This document shows, in pieces, positions 7,616-15,708 of a DNA stretch of 64,000 nucleotides (its first letter is position 1; every line of letters starts with the position of its first letter). The notes beneath the pieces were generated by a model. That model worked only from the letters and a program-made list of their open reading frames with translations, had not been told where the DNA came from and ran no database searches. Position numbers and translations under genes: made by a program. The stretch is from positions 62,001 through 126,000 of the forward strand of contig JAFPYX010000025.1 in assembly GCA_017417585.1 (NCBI GenBank). Direction: 5' to 3'. The stretch is from Victivallales bacterium. GTDB taxonomy: Bacteria > Verrucomicrobiota > Lentisphaeria > Oligosphaerales > Oligosphaeraceae.

Positions 7616-8953
7616 ATGCAAAAAACTTTTTTAAGAATCACATTGTTCTGGCTGCTGAGTTGCGTGTTGGCAACCTTGGCGGCAGAGCTGGACGTGGATA
7701 AATTGGTATTTAAAGGCGGCACGACGAAAGAGCATCCCTTCTACACGATCTACGAACCCATCGAGTTTGTGCTGGAGATGGATTTTGGCGGGCAGGAACT
7801 GGATGGCGATTATACCCTCGACTGGACGTGCTCCGGGGACGATGGTTCAGTGCAGAAGGGGCAGGCTCCCGCGACCGAGCCGTTGCATGTCCATGCGGTG
7901 CTGGACCGCCCAGGCTTTGTGCATGTCCACGCGCTTCTGCGGGGGCCCGACGGAAAGGCCGTGGTGAATGCAAACGGCGTCGGCGAGGCAGGGAAGGTCA
8001 CCTTTGATGGCGGCGCAGGCGTGGATGTCGAACAGCTTCAAGGGATTCCCGAGCCGCCGGACTTCGATGCGTTCTGGTGGCGCCAGTTTGCGAAACTGGA
8101 GGAAGTCCCCCTGTCGGTCAACTACATGACTGAGGTTACCAGTCCTGTGGAGGGGGTGAAGGTCTATGCCGTCTCCGTGGCATGCCCCGGTCCGGCGCCG
8201 GTCACGGGATATCTGGCAGTCCCTGAAGGCGCGGCGGAAAAATCCCTGCCTGCGATCGTCCGTTTCCAAGGTTATTCCACCAATTTGCAGGAGGTCTCCA
8301 GGTGGCTTTCCAGGACGGCGGTCATTTTCGAGATCAACGCCCACGGCTACGACTTGCTCAAGGCGCACGACCCCGAGAGCGGCCGACAGTACCATCGGGA
8401 ATACGTGGAGGCACTGAAGTCGAATGGCTACAACTATGCATTCGACCCGGCGCAGAACCAGAATCCCGAGACGGCCTACTTCAACGGCATGGCGTTGCGG
8501 GTGCTGAGGGCGCTGCAATTTGTCAAGTCCCTCCCGGAGTGGAATGGCAAGACATTGGAGGCGCGCGGCGGCAGCCAGGGCGGTCTCCAGACCATCTGGG
8601 CGGCGTCACTTGACCACGACGTGACTTCCGCATTTCCCGAAGTGCCCTGGTGCTGCGCCGTTTCCGGCAAAACCTTCGGGCGACTTGCGCCTTCCTGGGG
8701 GATTCCGTACGTGAAGGAACTCAACTACTACGATCCCATCCACCTGGCAAAACGCATCCCCAAAAGCTGTGCCGTAAATGTCGTCCGTGCCGGGCTGGGG
8801 GACTATACCTGCCCTCCCTCCGGAATCGCCATCTTCTATAACAACCTGGAATGCCCCAAGGAAATCACCTGGGTGCAGGGCTCCACGCATGGTTTTGTGC
8901 CGACATACGACTGCCAGCGGACGACCTTCGCAGCACCCGCCAGGGAGGACTGA
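7616..8953 (+). CDS. Secreted acetyl xylan esterase-like protein (CE7/AXE1)
   Basis: A predicted exported deacetylase that removes acetyl groups from sugars or xylan. The 445 residues start with a signal peptide (about 1-23, hydrophobic FWLLSCVLATLAA), then a beta-rich N-terminal domain (about 25-135), then an alpha/beta-hydrolase AXE1 domain. The nucleophile is the serine of GGSQGG near residue 322, the acid is Asp in AGLGDYTCPPSG near 398, and the base is His in GSTHGF near 424. An AGGGGGAT ribosome-binding site lies 8 nt before the ATG. It ends the uxaC group. A lipobox-like LLSC at 13-16 is weak, so ordinary signal-peptidase cleavage is preferred. Confidence 0.87.
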   Translation: MQKTFLRITLFWLLSCVLATLAAELDVDKLVFKGGTTKEHPFYTIYEPIEFVLEMDFGGQELDGDYTLDWTCSGDDGSVQKGQAPATEPLHVHAVLDRPGFVHVHALLRGPDGKAVVNANGVGEAGKVTFDGGAGVDVEQLQGIPEPPDFDAFWWRQFAKLEEVPLSVNYMTEVTSPVEGVKVYAVSVACPGPAPVTGYLAVPEGAAEKSLPAIVRFQGYSTNLQEVSRWLSRTAVIFEINAHGYDLLKAHDPESGRQYHREYVEALKSNGYNYAFDPAQNQNPETAYFNGMALRVLRALQFVKSLPEWNGKTLEARGGSQGGLQTIWAASLDHDVTSAFPEVPWCCAVSGKTFGRLAPSWGIPYVKELNYYDPIHLAKRIPKSCAVNVVRAGLGDYTCPPSGIAIFYNNLECPKEITWVQGSTHGFVPTYDCQRTTFAAPARED

Positions 8954-8998
8954 AACGCCATTGGCAGGAGCGTTTCATGAAAAAAACGCGGGCTGTCC

Positions 8999-9032
8999 TT
9001 TGCAAAATGGAAAAGCCCGTTATATTAAGCCT
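8999..9032 (+). promoter_or_regulatory. Promoter of the SRP RNA
   Basis: TTGCAA at 9000-9005 and TATATT at 9021-9026 are separated by 15 bp and followed by AAG. The predicted start falls a few bases before the RNA stem. The same TTGCAA/TATATTAAG pair occurs upstream of rpsD with 16-bp spacing. Confidence 0.65.
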
Positions 9033-9160
9033 TCGTCACGTCGCTGGTTTCGGAACCTGTCGGCAAGGTGGTTGTGAACCGGGTCAGATGGGGAACCAAG
9101 CAGCCCTAAGCAAACAACTTGGGTGCCAGTCATTCCGGAGTCGGCGGCGTGATTTTTTTT
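9033..9160 (+). ncRNA. ffs: Signal recognition particle RNA (4.5S-like)
   Basis: Scaffold RNA that binds Ffh and targets nascent membrane proteins. The conserved domain IV is plain: GGTCAG (9082-9087), a GGAA tetraloop in TGGGGAACCA, then AAGCAGCC (9098-9105) and TAAGC. Against the E. coli TCCGGAAGGA hairpin the closing stem has changed on both sides (TGG...CCA), a compensatory change. The ends pair: TCACGTCGC (9036-9044) with GGCGGCGTGA (9143-9152), and a run of eight T residues follows as terminator. At about 117 nt it is the short bacterial type without an Alu domain. It lies 130 bp upstream of dnaX, an arrangement known in many bacteria. Confidence 0.93.
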
Positions 9161-9292
9161 CAACCACCGACGCCCGCGTCGAGGCGCAGAACCATGCGCC
9201 GGGGCGTAGAACCATTCGTCTTGGTGCGGAACGGGGCGGGTGTCGATATATACAATAAGTTCCTGATTTCTAATTTCTAAATTTTAATTTTT
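9161..9292. other. dnaX leader
   Basis: The spacer contains a GC-rich part followed by an AT-rich leader. TATATACAAT at about 9246-9255 is a -10 candidate for dnaX. Short TTTCTAA repeats lie at about 9267-9280, just before the start codon. Confidence 0.4.
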
Positions 9293-10882
9293 ATGGCCTA
9301 TCAAGTGCTTGCCCGCAAATGGCGCCCGCAGACTTTCGCCGAAGTCGTGGGGCAGGAGCATATTGCCCGCACCCTGAAGAACGCCATTCAGGCGCAGCGC
9401 ATCGGCCATGCGTATCTGTTCGTGGGGTCCCGCGGGATTGGCAAGACCACCTCCGCGCGAATCTTCGCGAAAGCGCTCAACTGCCTGAATCTGAAAGACG
9501 GCGAGCCATGCTGCGAATGCGAGAACTGCCGCGAGATCGCGGCGGGGAACTCTCTGGACGTGCTGGAAATCGACGGAGCCTCCCACAATGGCGTGGACGA
9601 CATGCGTTCCATCCGCGACCAGGTGCAGTACCCCCCCACCAAATGTCGATATAAGATTTATATCATCGACGAAGTGCACATGCTCTCGGCGGGCGCCTGG
9701 AATGCGTTGCTCAAGACGCTTGAGGAGCCGCCGCCATACGTGAAGTTCCTCTTTGCGACCACCGAGCCGCACAAGGTGCTGCCGACCATCATCTCGCGAT
9801 GCCAGCGCTTCGACCTGCGCCGCATCCCCGTGCCGCTGATTTCGGAACGTCTGCGCAAGATCGCCGATGCGGAGAAGATTTATGTGGAGGACGCCGCGTT
9901 GGCGGCAATCGCCCGTGCGGCGGACGGCGGGATGCGAGATGCGCAGTCCATCTTCGACCAGATGATCGCCTTCTGCGGCGGGGACTCTGCGGCGGAGACG
10001 ATTCGCGAGGAAGATGTCATCAACGCCTTCGGGCTGGCCTCCGGCACCGAGCTGCGGGCGTTGGCGACCAGCATCTTCGCGAATCAGCTGGGCGGGGCGA
10101 TGGACGTCGTTTCGCGCCTGGCGGAGTCCGGCCGCGACCTCAGCCGGGTTCTCGAGGACCTGGTGGAGTATGTCCGGAACTTGATGCTGGCGGGGACCTG
10201 CAACGACGCCGCGAAATTCCTGGAGGTCAGCCGCGAAGAACTTTCCGACCTGGTGAATCTGGCCCGAACGGTGCCGCCTGCAATGGTGCGGCGGGTGCTG
10301 GCGGGTTTCGTCTCGCAGGAGCGGACCTTCCGCGATGCTCTCAACAAGCGCATCGCGCTGGAAGTCATCGTCGCGCAGGTGATGACCGATGCGCATAGCG
10401 TGCAGCTGGACGACATCCTCACGCACCTGAATGTTCTGGGCGGGCTGATTCCCAAGGAACAACTTGCTGGCGTGCAGACAGTCGTGAACAACGTGCAATA
10501 CACCCCGCCGCCCGTTGCGACGGTTGCGGCTAGCCCCTCTAGTGTTGCTAGCCCTTCTGACCAACCCAGCCCCTCTAGCCAACCCAGCCCCTCTAGTGCT
10601 GCTAGTGTCGCAAGTCCTTCGAGCCAGACCAACCTCCCACTGGAACCGCCAGATGCGGTTCCTTCCGCGTTTGGCGCAGATGCTGTTGCGATACTGATGC
10701 GCGATGAAGCACCTGCGGAATCAGGTGCGTCGGCTCCCTCGTTGGGCGTCGAGCCTGTGAAGAATGGCTATCGGAAGGCCACCAAAGAAGAGCTTTCGGA
10801 GATGCGGCAGATTCCCGGCGTGCAGGAGATTGCCCGGCGTTTCAATGCGGACGTCTTTGATGCGCGCATCAAGGAAGGATAA
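9293..10882 (+). CDS. dnaX: DNA polymerase III subunit gamma/tau
   Basis: Clamp-loader ATPase that places the sliding clamp and organises the replicase. The 529 residues show the Walker A motif GSRGIGKTT (45-53), four zinc-binding cysteines in the insert (Cys64 and the CCECENC group), the DEVHML Walker B and the SRC arginine-finger motif in IISRCQRFDLR. Domain III follows to about residue 370. A low-complexity linker rich in Pro, Ser and Ala (about 404-450) joins a short C-terminal piece ending at 529, so the tau tail is much shorter than in E. coli. The linker DNA is built from short repeats related to an intergenic one. recR follows 107 bp downstream; ybaB is absent. Confidence 0.96.
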   Translation: MAYQVLARKWRPQTFAEVVGQEHIARTLKNAIQAQRIGHAYLFVGSRGIGKTTSARIFAKALNCLNLKDGEPCCECENCREIAAGNSLDVLEIDGASHNGVDDMRSIRDQVQYPPTKCRYKIYIIDEVHMLSAGAWNALLKTLEEPPPYVKFLFATTEPHKVLPTIISRCQRFDLRRIPVPLISERLRKIADAEKIYVEDAALAAIARAADGGMRDAQSIFDQMIAFCGGDSAAETIREEDVINAFGLASGTELRALATSIFANQLGGAMDVVSRLAESGRDLSRVLEDLVEYVRNLMLAGTCNDAAKFLEVSREELSDLVNLARTVPPAMVRRVLAGFVSQERTFRDALNKRIALEVIVAQVMTDAHSVQLDDILTHLNVLGGLIPKEQLAGVQTVVNNVQYTPPPVATVAASPSSVASPSDQPSPSSQPSPSSAASVASPSSQTNLPLEPPDAVPSAFGADAVAILMRDEAPAESGASAPSLGVEPVKNGYRKATKEELSEMRQIPGVQEIARRFNADVFDARIKEG

Positions 10883-10989
10883 AGGGTACAAGATACAGGC
10901 GCGATTGGCTAGAATGGCTTGGCCCCGCCAGTATCTGTCCTCTTGTCTCCTTTTACCTTAATATCTTGAACCATTTACATTTATAAAAA

Positions 10990-11589
10990 GTGGAAGTCAA
11001 ATTTCCTCCAGCGTTAGAGCATCTGATCGCCCATCTGGGGCGGCTGCCTGGAGTGGGTCGCCGTACCGCCCAGCGTCTGGCGTTCTCGATGCTGGGCTGG
11101 AAGGACGCCGACCTGAGTTCATTGGCGGATGACCTGGCGCATTTGCATGAGCGGGTGAAGAATTGTCCGAAGTGCGGGAACTACACCGAGGGCGGCGAGT
11201 GCGTGATCTGTGCGTCGCCGCGCCGCGACCACCGCCAGGTATGCGTGGTGGAGCAGGCCAGTCAGATTGCGGTCTTCGAGCAGACGGGCTACAACGGCCT
11301 CTACCATGTGCTTGGGGGGCGTCTCTCGCCGCTTTCCGGTGTCGGCCCCGAGGCGCTTCGCATCCGCGAGCTGCGGGAGCGCCTTGCCGGAGACGAAGTC
11401 ACGGAACTCATCCTGGCGACCAGCCCGGATGTGGAAGGCGAGGCGACCGCGAACTATCTGGCGGAACTCTGCCGAAACGAGAATCTTGCCATTACCCGGA
11501 TCGCCTCAGGCATCCCCGCCGGGGCGGATGTGGGCTACGCAGACCCCGCCACGCTTTCACGTGCCTTGGGGGGAAGACAGAAGATGTGA
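10990..11589 (+). CDS. recR: Recombination mediator protein RecR
   Basis: Works with RecO and RecF to load RecA on gapped DNA. The 199 residues contain the N-terminal helix-hairpin-helix (LPGVGRRTAQRLAF, 19-32), the four-cysteine zinc finger (Cys59, 62, 71, 74) and the Toprim domain from about residue 82 with EGEATANYLAE. The start is GTG, preceded by A-rich sequence and no clear Shine-Dalgarno. The dnaX-recR order is common in bacteria. A divergent RecO-like gene is present at 32 kb. Confidence 0.95.
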   Translation: MEVKFPPALEHLIAHLGRLPGVGRRTAQRLAFSMLGWKDADLSSLADDLAHLHERVKNCPKCGNYTEGGECVICASPRRDHRQVCVVEQASQIAVFEQTGYNGLYHVLGGRLSPLSGVGPEALRIRELRERLAGDEVTELILATSPDVEGEATANYLAELCRNENLAITRIASGIPAGADVGYADPATLSRALGGRQKM

Positions 11590-11647
11590 TTTCAACTGCG
11601 GGGATGGGAAACCGTTCCCTAATCCATTAGAACTAGGAGACAATACC

Positions 11648-12568
11648 ATGCGAATTCTCGTCACAGGCGGCGCCGGCTTCATCGGCAGCCACATCGTCCA
11701 GCACTTCCAGGGCAAGGCCGAAATCCGGGTCCTGGACAACCTGCGTACCGGCTACAAGAAGAACCTCGATGGCCTGGAATGCGAGTTCATCGAAGGGTCG
11801 ATTCTGGACAAGCCATTGCTGGCCAGGGCAATGGAAGGCGTGGACTACGTCTTCCACCTGGCCGCGCTGATTTCCGTGCCGGAGTCGATGTCCAAGCCTG
11901 TCGAATGCGTGGAACTCAACGCCATCGGCACGCTGAACGTGCTGGAGGCCGCCGCTCAGGCCGGCGCGAAGAAGCTCTGCCTTTCCACCTCCGCCGCCAT
12001 CTACGGCGACAATCCCACGGTGCCGAAAGTGGAGACGATGGTTCCCGAACCCAAGAGCCCCTACGCGGTAACCAAGCTGGACGCGGAATACTACTGCCAG
12101 ATGTACACCCGCGAGCGAAATCTGCCCACCGCGTGCCTGCGCTACTTCAACGTATTCGGACCGCGTCAGGATCCCCATAGCGCCTACGCGGCGGCGGTGC
12201 CGATCTTCATCGCGAAGGCCCTGGCCAACGAGCCGCTGACCATCTTCGGCGACGGCGAACAGACCCGCGACTTCATCTTCGTGAAGGACATCGTGAAGGC
12301 GAACGCCTTCTTCGCGACCGAGTGCGAGGCCACCGGCGTCCACAACATCGCCTACGGCGGCGTCATCACCATCAACGACCTGGCCGAGAAGATCGTTCGG
12401 CTGACCGGATCGAAGTCCGAGATCGTTCACCAGGGCGTTCGCGCCGGCGACGTGAAGCACTCCTACGCCGCCATTGGAAAGCTCCAGGCGACCGGGTTCA
12501 AGCCTTCCTTCAACTTCGAGGAAGGCCTGGCGCAGACCATCGAGTTCTTCAAGAGCCAGCGCGGATAA
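11648..12568 (+). CDS. NAD-dependent sugar-nucleotide epimerase (UDP-glucose/UDP-GlcNAc 4-epimerase type)
   Basis: Extended short-chain dehydrogenase that epimerises a UDP-sugar, probably for surface polysaccharide or galactose metabolism. The 306 residues carry the NAD-binding GGAGFIGSH loop (7-15), a STSAAIYG motif at 113-120, and the catalytic Tyr139 and Lys143 in SPYAVTK. RYFNVFGPRQDP, which shapes substrate choice, resembles UDP-GlcNAc 4-epimerases of the WbpP type as much as GalE. The ATG at 11648 has an AGGAGA ribosome-binding site 7 nt upstream; an open extension further upstream overlaps recR and is rejected. The next gene starts one base after its stop, so the two are probably co-translated. 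Confidence 0.9.
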   Translation: MRILVTGGAGFIGSHIVQHFQGKAEIRVLDNLRTGYKKNLDGLECEFIEGSILDKPLLARAMEGVDYVFHLAALISVPESMSKPVECVELNAIGTLNVLEAAAQAGAKKLCLSTSAAIYGDNPTVPKVETMVPEPKSPYAVTKLDAEYYCQMYTRERNLPTACLRYFNVFGPRQDPHSAYAAAVPIFIAKALANEPLTIFGDGEQTRDFIFVKDIVKANAFFATECEATGVHNIAYGGVITINDLAEKIVRLTGSKSEIVHQGVRAGDVKHSYAAIGKLQATGFKPSFNFEEGLAQTIEFFKSQRG

Positions 12569-12569
12569 G

Positions 12570-13016
12570 ATGCTCACGCTCCTCTTTGTCTGTAGTTCGA
12601 ACCGCACCCGCAGCCCGCTGGCCGCCGCGCTCTTCCATCAGTTTGCCAAGGAAGGCGGACTGGCGGAGTGGCAGGTGGACTCGGCGGGGCTTCATGCCCA
12701 GCATGGCGCGGCGATTGCCGACCCGGTGCGCACGATTCTTGCCGAGCGGGGCCTTGAGCCACTTCGCGTTGGCGTGCAGGAACTCAGCGCGAAGCTCGTC
12801 AAGTCCTCCGAGCTGATCCTTTGCATGACGCACGACCAGGAACGCGAGATCAAGAAGAAATTCGTGTCCGCCCGCAACAAGACCAAGACGCTGCTGTCCA
12901 TTCTGCGGGAGGACAAGGATGTCTTCGATCCCAACAAGCAGGATCTCGAGCGCTACCGCGCCTGCGTGGCGATGATGGAACCCGCTCTCCACGAGCTTGT
13001 GGAACGGCTGAAATAA
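12570..13016 (+). CDS. Low-molecular-weight protein-tyrosine phosphatase family protein
   Basis: A 148-residue cysteine phosphatase. The CX5RS loop is at residues 8-15 (CSSNRTRS) and the general acid is Asp120 in VFDPNKQ. The glycine usual in the loop (CxGN) is serine here, which is unusual. Members dephosphorylate tyrosine kinases that control capsule export, or phosphoarginine in the YwlE branch; the short distance to the epimerase (1 bp after its stop) favours a surface-polysaccharide role. The stop codon is followed directly by a purine-rich heptamer-like repeat. Confidence 0.85.
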   Translation: MLTLLFVCSSNRTRSPLAAALFHQFAKEGGLAEWQVDSAGLHAQHGAAIADPVRTILAERGLEPLRVGVQELSAKLVKSSELILCMTHDQEREIKKKFVSARNKTKTLLSILREDKDVFDPNKQDLERYRACVAMMEPALHELVERLK

Positions 13017-13115
13017 AGGTCAAAGGTTAAGTCTGGAGGGCTGCGCTCTTGCGCACCCTTCGCATTAAAGTTGTTCTGTGCCTGTGCATTCTTGCGCGGG
13101 GAAAATGCACTTTCA
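13017..13115. repeat. Repeat-rich leader of trmO
   Basis: AGGTCAAAGGTTAAG-type repeat follows the phosphatase stop (13017-13032). A diverged copy of the GC palindrome found elsewhere in the window (GTGCCTGTGCATTCTTGCGCGGGG, about 13079-13102) lies just before the trmO start, and a smaller GCGCTCTTGCGC palindrome lies at about 13043-13054. Confidence 0.6.
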
Positions 13116-13847
13116 ATGGAAGGCACCGCCAGCTACCAATTCTCACCAGTCGGAATGGTGCACAGCTGCTACCGGACGAAGTTCGGAATCCCGCGCCAAA
13201 GCGGGCTGATTGCGCAGGCAACAGGGACCATTGAACTCCTTCCACCGTGCAATCAGCCAAATATTATTCGGGGATTGGAGGAATTTTCTCATATTTGGGT
13301 TATATTCATATTCCATCAGAATTTACGGAAGGAGTGGAAGGCGACGGTACGTCCTCCACGCCTCGGCGGTGACAGCCGTCTAGGCGTCTTTGCGACTCGT
13401 TCGCCGTTTCGACCGGTGCCCATTGGACTTTCCGCGATGAGACTTGAGGGCATCGAGCAGCGTCCTCACGGAAAATTGTTTCTGAAAGTCAGCGGGATGG
13501 ACCTGGTGGACGGCACTCCGGTGCTGGACATCAAGCCGTATCTCCCGTATGCCGATGCCATCCCTGATGCGACTGGCGGTTTTGCACCGACGGCACCGGA
13601 GGCATCGTTGCGAGTCACCATCGCACCGGAGGCCGAGGCGGTGCTCGCCTTGCGTCCGCCGGCTTTCCGAGAGTTGTGCGTCAAGGTCGTGTCGGCCGAT
13701 CCCCGTCCCGCTTACCAGCGCATTCCGGGGCGCGAATACCAGTGCTACCTGGAGGATTGTGAAATCCTCTGGCGAACTGGGGATGATGTCGACGAAGCAT
13801 GCATCATCCGGATCAATCCCGATACCCCGCCACCTCAATTCGAGTAA
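13116..13847 (+). CDS. trmO: tRNA (adenine-N6)-methyltransferase TrmO-like
   Basis: S-adenosylmethionine-dependent methylation of N6-threonylcarbamoyladenosine at position 37 of tRNA-Thr(GGU). The 243 residues have the TsaA/TrmO beta-barrel: FSPVGMVHS near the N terminus, LEEFSHIWVIFIFHQN, the RPPRLGG-x-RLGVFATRSPFRPVPIGLS block, and LDIKPYLPYAD near 140. A C-terminal domain follows, as in E. coli YaeB. The ATG at 13116 gives the family-like start; an earlier in-frame ATG at 13071 would add 15 unrelated residues. There is a GCGGGG sequence about 13 nt upstream. Confidence 0.9.
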   Translation: MEGTASYQFSPVGMVHSCYRTKFGIPRQSGLIAQATGTIELLPPCNQPNIIRGLEEFSHIWVIFIFHQNLRKEWKATVRPPRLGGDSRLGVFATRSPFRPVPIGLSAMRLEGIEQRPHGKLFLKVSGMDLVDGTPVLDIKPYLPYADAIPDATGGFAPTAPEASLRVTIAPEAEAVLALRPPAFRELCVKVVSADPRPAYQRIPGREYQCYLEDCEILWRTGDDVDEACIIRINPDTPPPQFE

Positions 13848-13924
13848 AAACAGTTCGTCGTCGATTGCATTTTGTTTTTTGTTTTTTTGTTTTTCCCTAG
13901 AAACCATTCAACTTGGAGTTGACA

Positions 13925-14557
13925 ATGTCTGAAGAAAACAAGAAAGAAGCCCCTGCAAAGGATGTTGAAGAGACGAAACCCGCGGCGCAAGACACGAAAG
14001 CCGAGACGGCCTCCAATGCCAATCTGGTAAAGAATCTCATTTTCGCGGTATTCATCATTCTGGCCATCTTCTACTGTTTTAACAAATTGAGTAAGAGGAA
14101 CGTAATCAATGAGGCCAACCGGGCGATTGCGATGTACAATGATGCCGTCAATGACAAGCGGACCGAAGATGATGGGCCGAACTATGTGACACTCCGTGAG
14201 GCGATCAATGTTTTCGAAGGCCTCTTTGGCGAAAACGACAACAATACGATTTCGGAAAAGATCGATGACGAGAATATGATAAACGAAATCAACGCGACCT
14301 GGAGCAAATGCTACTCGCTTTTGGCCATGGATCCGTCGCTAAGTGCCGAAGAGTCAGATGCTTTGTTCCTGAAGGCCTATGGCAAAGACGACACGAATCC
14401 TGACATCCCGTTGCAAATCCGCAACATGCCTCAATTGAACATTGCGCCAGTTGGCATTGAGGGAGCTGGTCCCAATCCCAACGCAAGCAGTTCCGAGGAG
14501 ACTCCTGACGTCGAGACCACCGCTCCTGATCCTGATGCCGAGACCGCCGCTGAGTAA
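13925..14557 (+). CDS. Hypothetical single-pass membrane protein
   Basis: Unrecognised. The 210-residue protein has a charged, low-complexity N terminus rich in Glu, Lys and Ala (1-30), one transmembrane helix (about 34-53, LVKNLIFAVFIILAIFYCF), a soluble, probably helical region (55-165) and an acidic Pro/Thr/Glu/Ala tail. The positive residues after the helix (NKLSKRN) and the acidic N terminus leave the topology uncertain. GGAG 6 nt before the ATG is a good ribosome-binding site. Its stop lies 13 nt before the yejB-like permease, so the two are likely one operon. No function is assigned. Confidence 0.75.
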   Translation: MSEENKKEAPAKDVEETKPAAQDTKAETASNANLVKNLIFAVFIILAIFYCFNKLSKRNVINEANRAIAMYNDAVNDKRTEDDGPNYVTLREAINVFEGLFGENDNNTISEKIDDENMINEINATWSKCYSLLAMDPSLSAEESDALFLKAYGKDDTNPDIPLQIRNMPQLNIAPVGIEGAGPNPNASSSEETPDVETTAPDPDAETAAE

Positions 14558-14570
14558 ATAAACAGTCTTC

Positions 14571-15629
14571 ATGGAGCGTCTGGACTACTTTCTCCGTCGG
14601 CTCCTGCTGGTGGTTCCCACTTTTCTGGGAATCACCATGCTTTGCTTCATCATCACGCAGTTTGTTCCGGGGGGGCCGGTGGAGCAGCTGATGCTCCAGC
14701 TTCGTGGTGTCGGAGCAGGCGGAGAGGTGTCCCTGGCTGCCGGTACGGGCGGTGCGGCGACCAGTGAACAAGCCGCCGAGGCCGAACGCCAGGCTTTTGT
14801 GAAGCACTTCGGCTTTGACCAGCCTCTTTGGGTGCGCTACTGGCACTGGCTGTGGCGGGACCGTTGCGGGATGCTCGCCCGTTCCTACAAATTCTCCAAC
14901 AAGACCGCCTGGGAAATGATTTCCCAGCGTTTCCCCGTTTCGCTGGTTTTTGGCTTGACCAGCTTCATTCTGACCTACCTGGTCTGCATACCGCTGGGGG
15001 TCGGCAAGGCGTTGCGCCATGGCGAGCCGTTCGACCTTTTTTCCAGTGTGGTTGTCTTTGTCGGATATGCAATTCCGGTCTTCGCACTTGGGATGCTGCT
15101 GAAAATGCTCTTCTGCGGGACAGTGGAGGGGCTATGGGATGTCTTCCCGGCCGCCGGATTCCATTCTCCCAACTATGCGGAATTGAGTCTCTGGGGCAAG
15201 GCGAAAGACATCTTCCTGCATACCTTCCTGCCCGTCCTCTGCTATATGACGGGGTCCTTCGCGATGCTCACGCTGCTGATGAAGAACTCGCTCCTGGAGC
15301 AGATCAACAGCGACTACATCCGGACGGTCTATGCGAAGGGCGGCAGCACCGCCCGTGCCTTATGGGGCCATGCGTTGCGAAACGCGCTCGTGCCGGTGGC
15401 GACAGGCTTCGGCAGCGTACTGACGGTGATGTTCGCTGGTTCCGTGATCATCGAGCGCGTCTTCGAAATTCCCGGAATGGGCAATCTCAGCCTGGAGGCG
15501 ATTGTCGGGCGCGACTACCCTGTCTTCATGGGGATTCTGGCGCTAACCTCCATCCTGGGTCTCTTCGGAAATATCCTTTCCGATTTCTGCTACATCCTCA
15601 TCGACCCGCGAATCAACTTCAACGGATGA
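14571..15629 (+). CDS. yejB: ABC transporter permease, YejB-like
   Basis: Inner-membrane permease of a peptide/opine/nickel-type ABC importer. The 352 residues begin with a membrane helix (RRLLLVVPTFLGITMLCFIITQFVPGGPVEQ), which is the YejB signature rather than DppB, followed by a periplasmic segment and about five more helices. The EAA-like loop for ATPase contact is AKGGSTARALWGHALRNALVP near 250. YejB normally pairs with YejE, the ATPase YejF and the binding protein YejA. None of these is next to it, so it is either an orphan or works with components encoded elsewhere. Confidence 0.88.
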   Translation: MERLDYFLRRLLLVVPTFLGITMLCFIITQFVPGGPVEQLMLQLRGVGAGGEVSLAAGTGGAATSEQAAEAERQAFVKHFGFDQPLWVRYWHWLWRDRCGMLARSYKFSNKTAWEMISQRFPVSLVFGLTSFILTYLVCIPLGVGKALRHGEPFDLFSSVVVFVGYAIPVFALGMLLKMLFCGTVEGLWDVFPAAGFHSPNYAELSLWGKAKDIFLHTFLPVLCYMTGSFAMLTLLMKNSLLEQINSDYIRTVYAKGGSTARALWGHALRNALVPVATGFGSVLTVMFAGSVIIERVFEIPGMGNLSLEAIVGRDYPVFMGILALTSILGLFGNILSDFCYILIDPRINFNG

Positions 15630-15708
15630 GACCTTCGATTCATTGCGTATTGGCATCTAAAATTTTAACCTTACTAATCACCCAAAACTGCCAAAAGGAC
15701 TCTCACTT

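Noticed and set aside
11210..11647. Upstream extension of the epimerase
   Set aside because: Overlaps recR in another frame; ATG at 11648 has a good ribosome-binding site and the Rossmann start.
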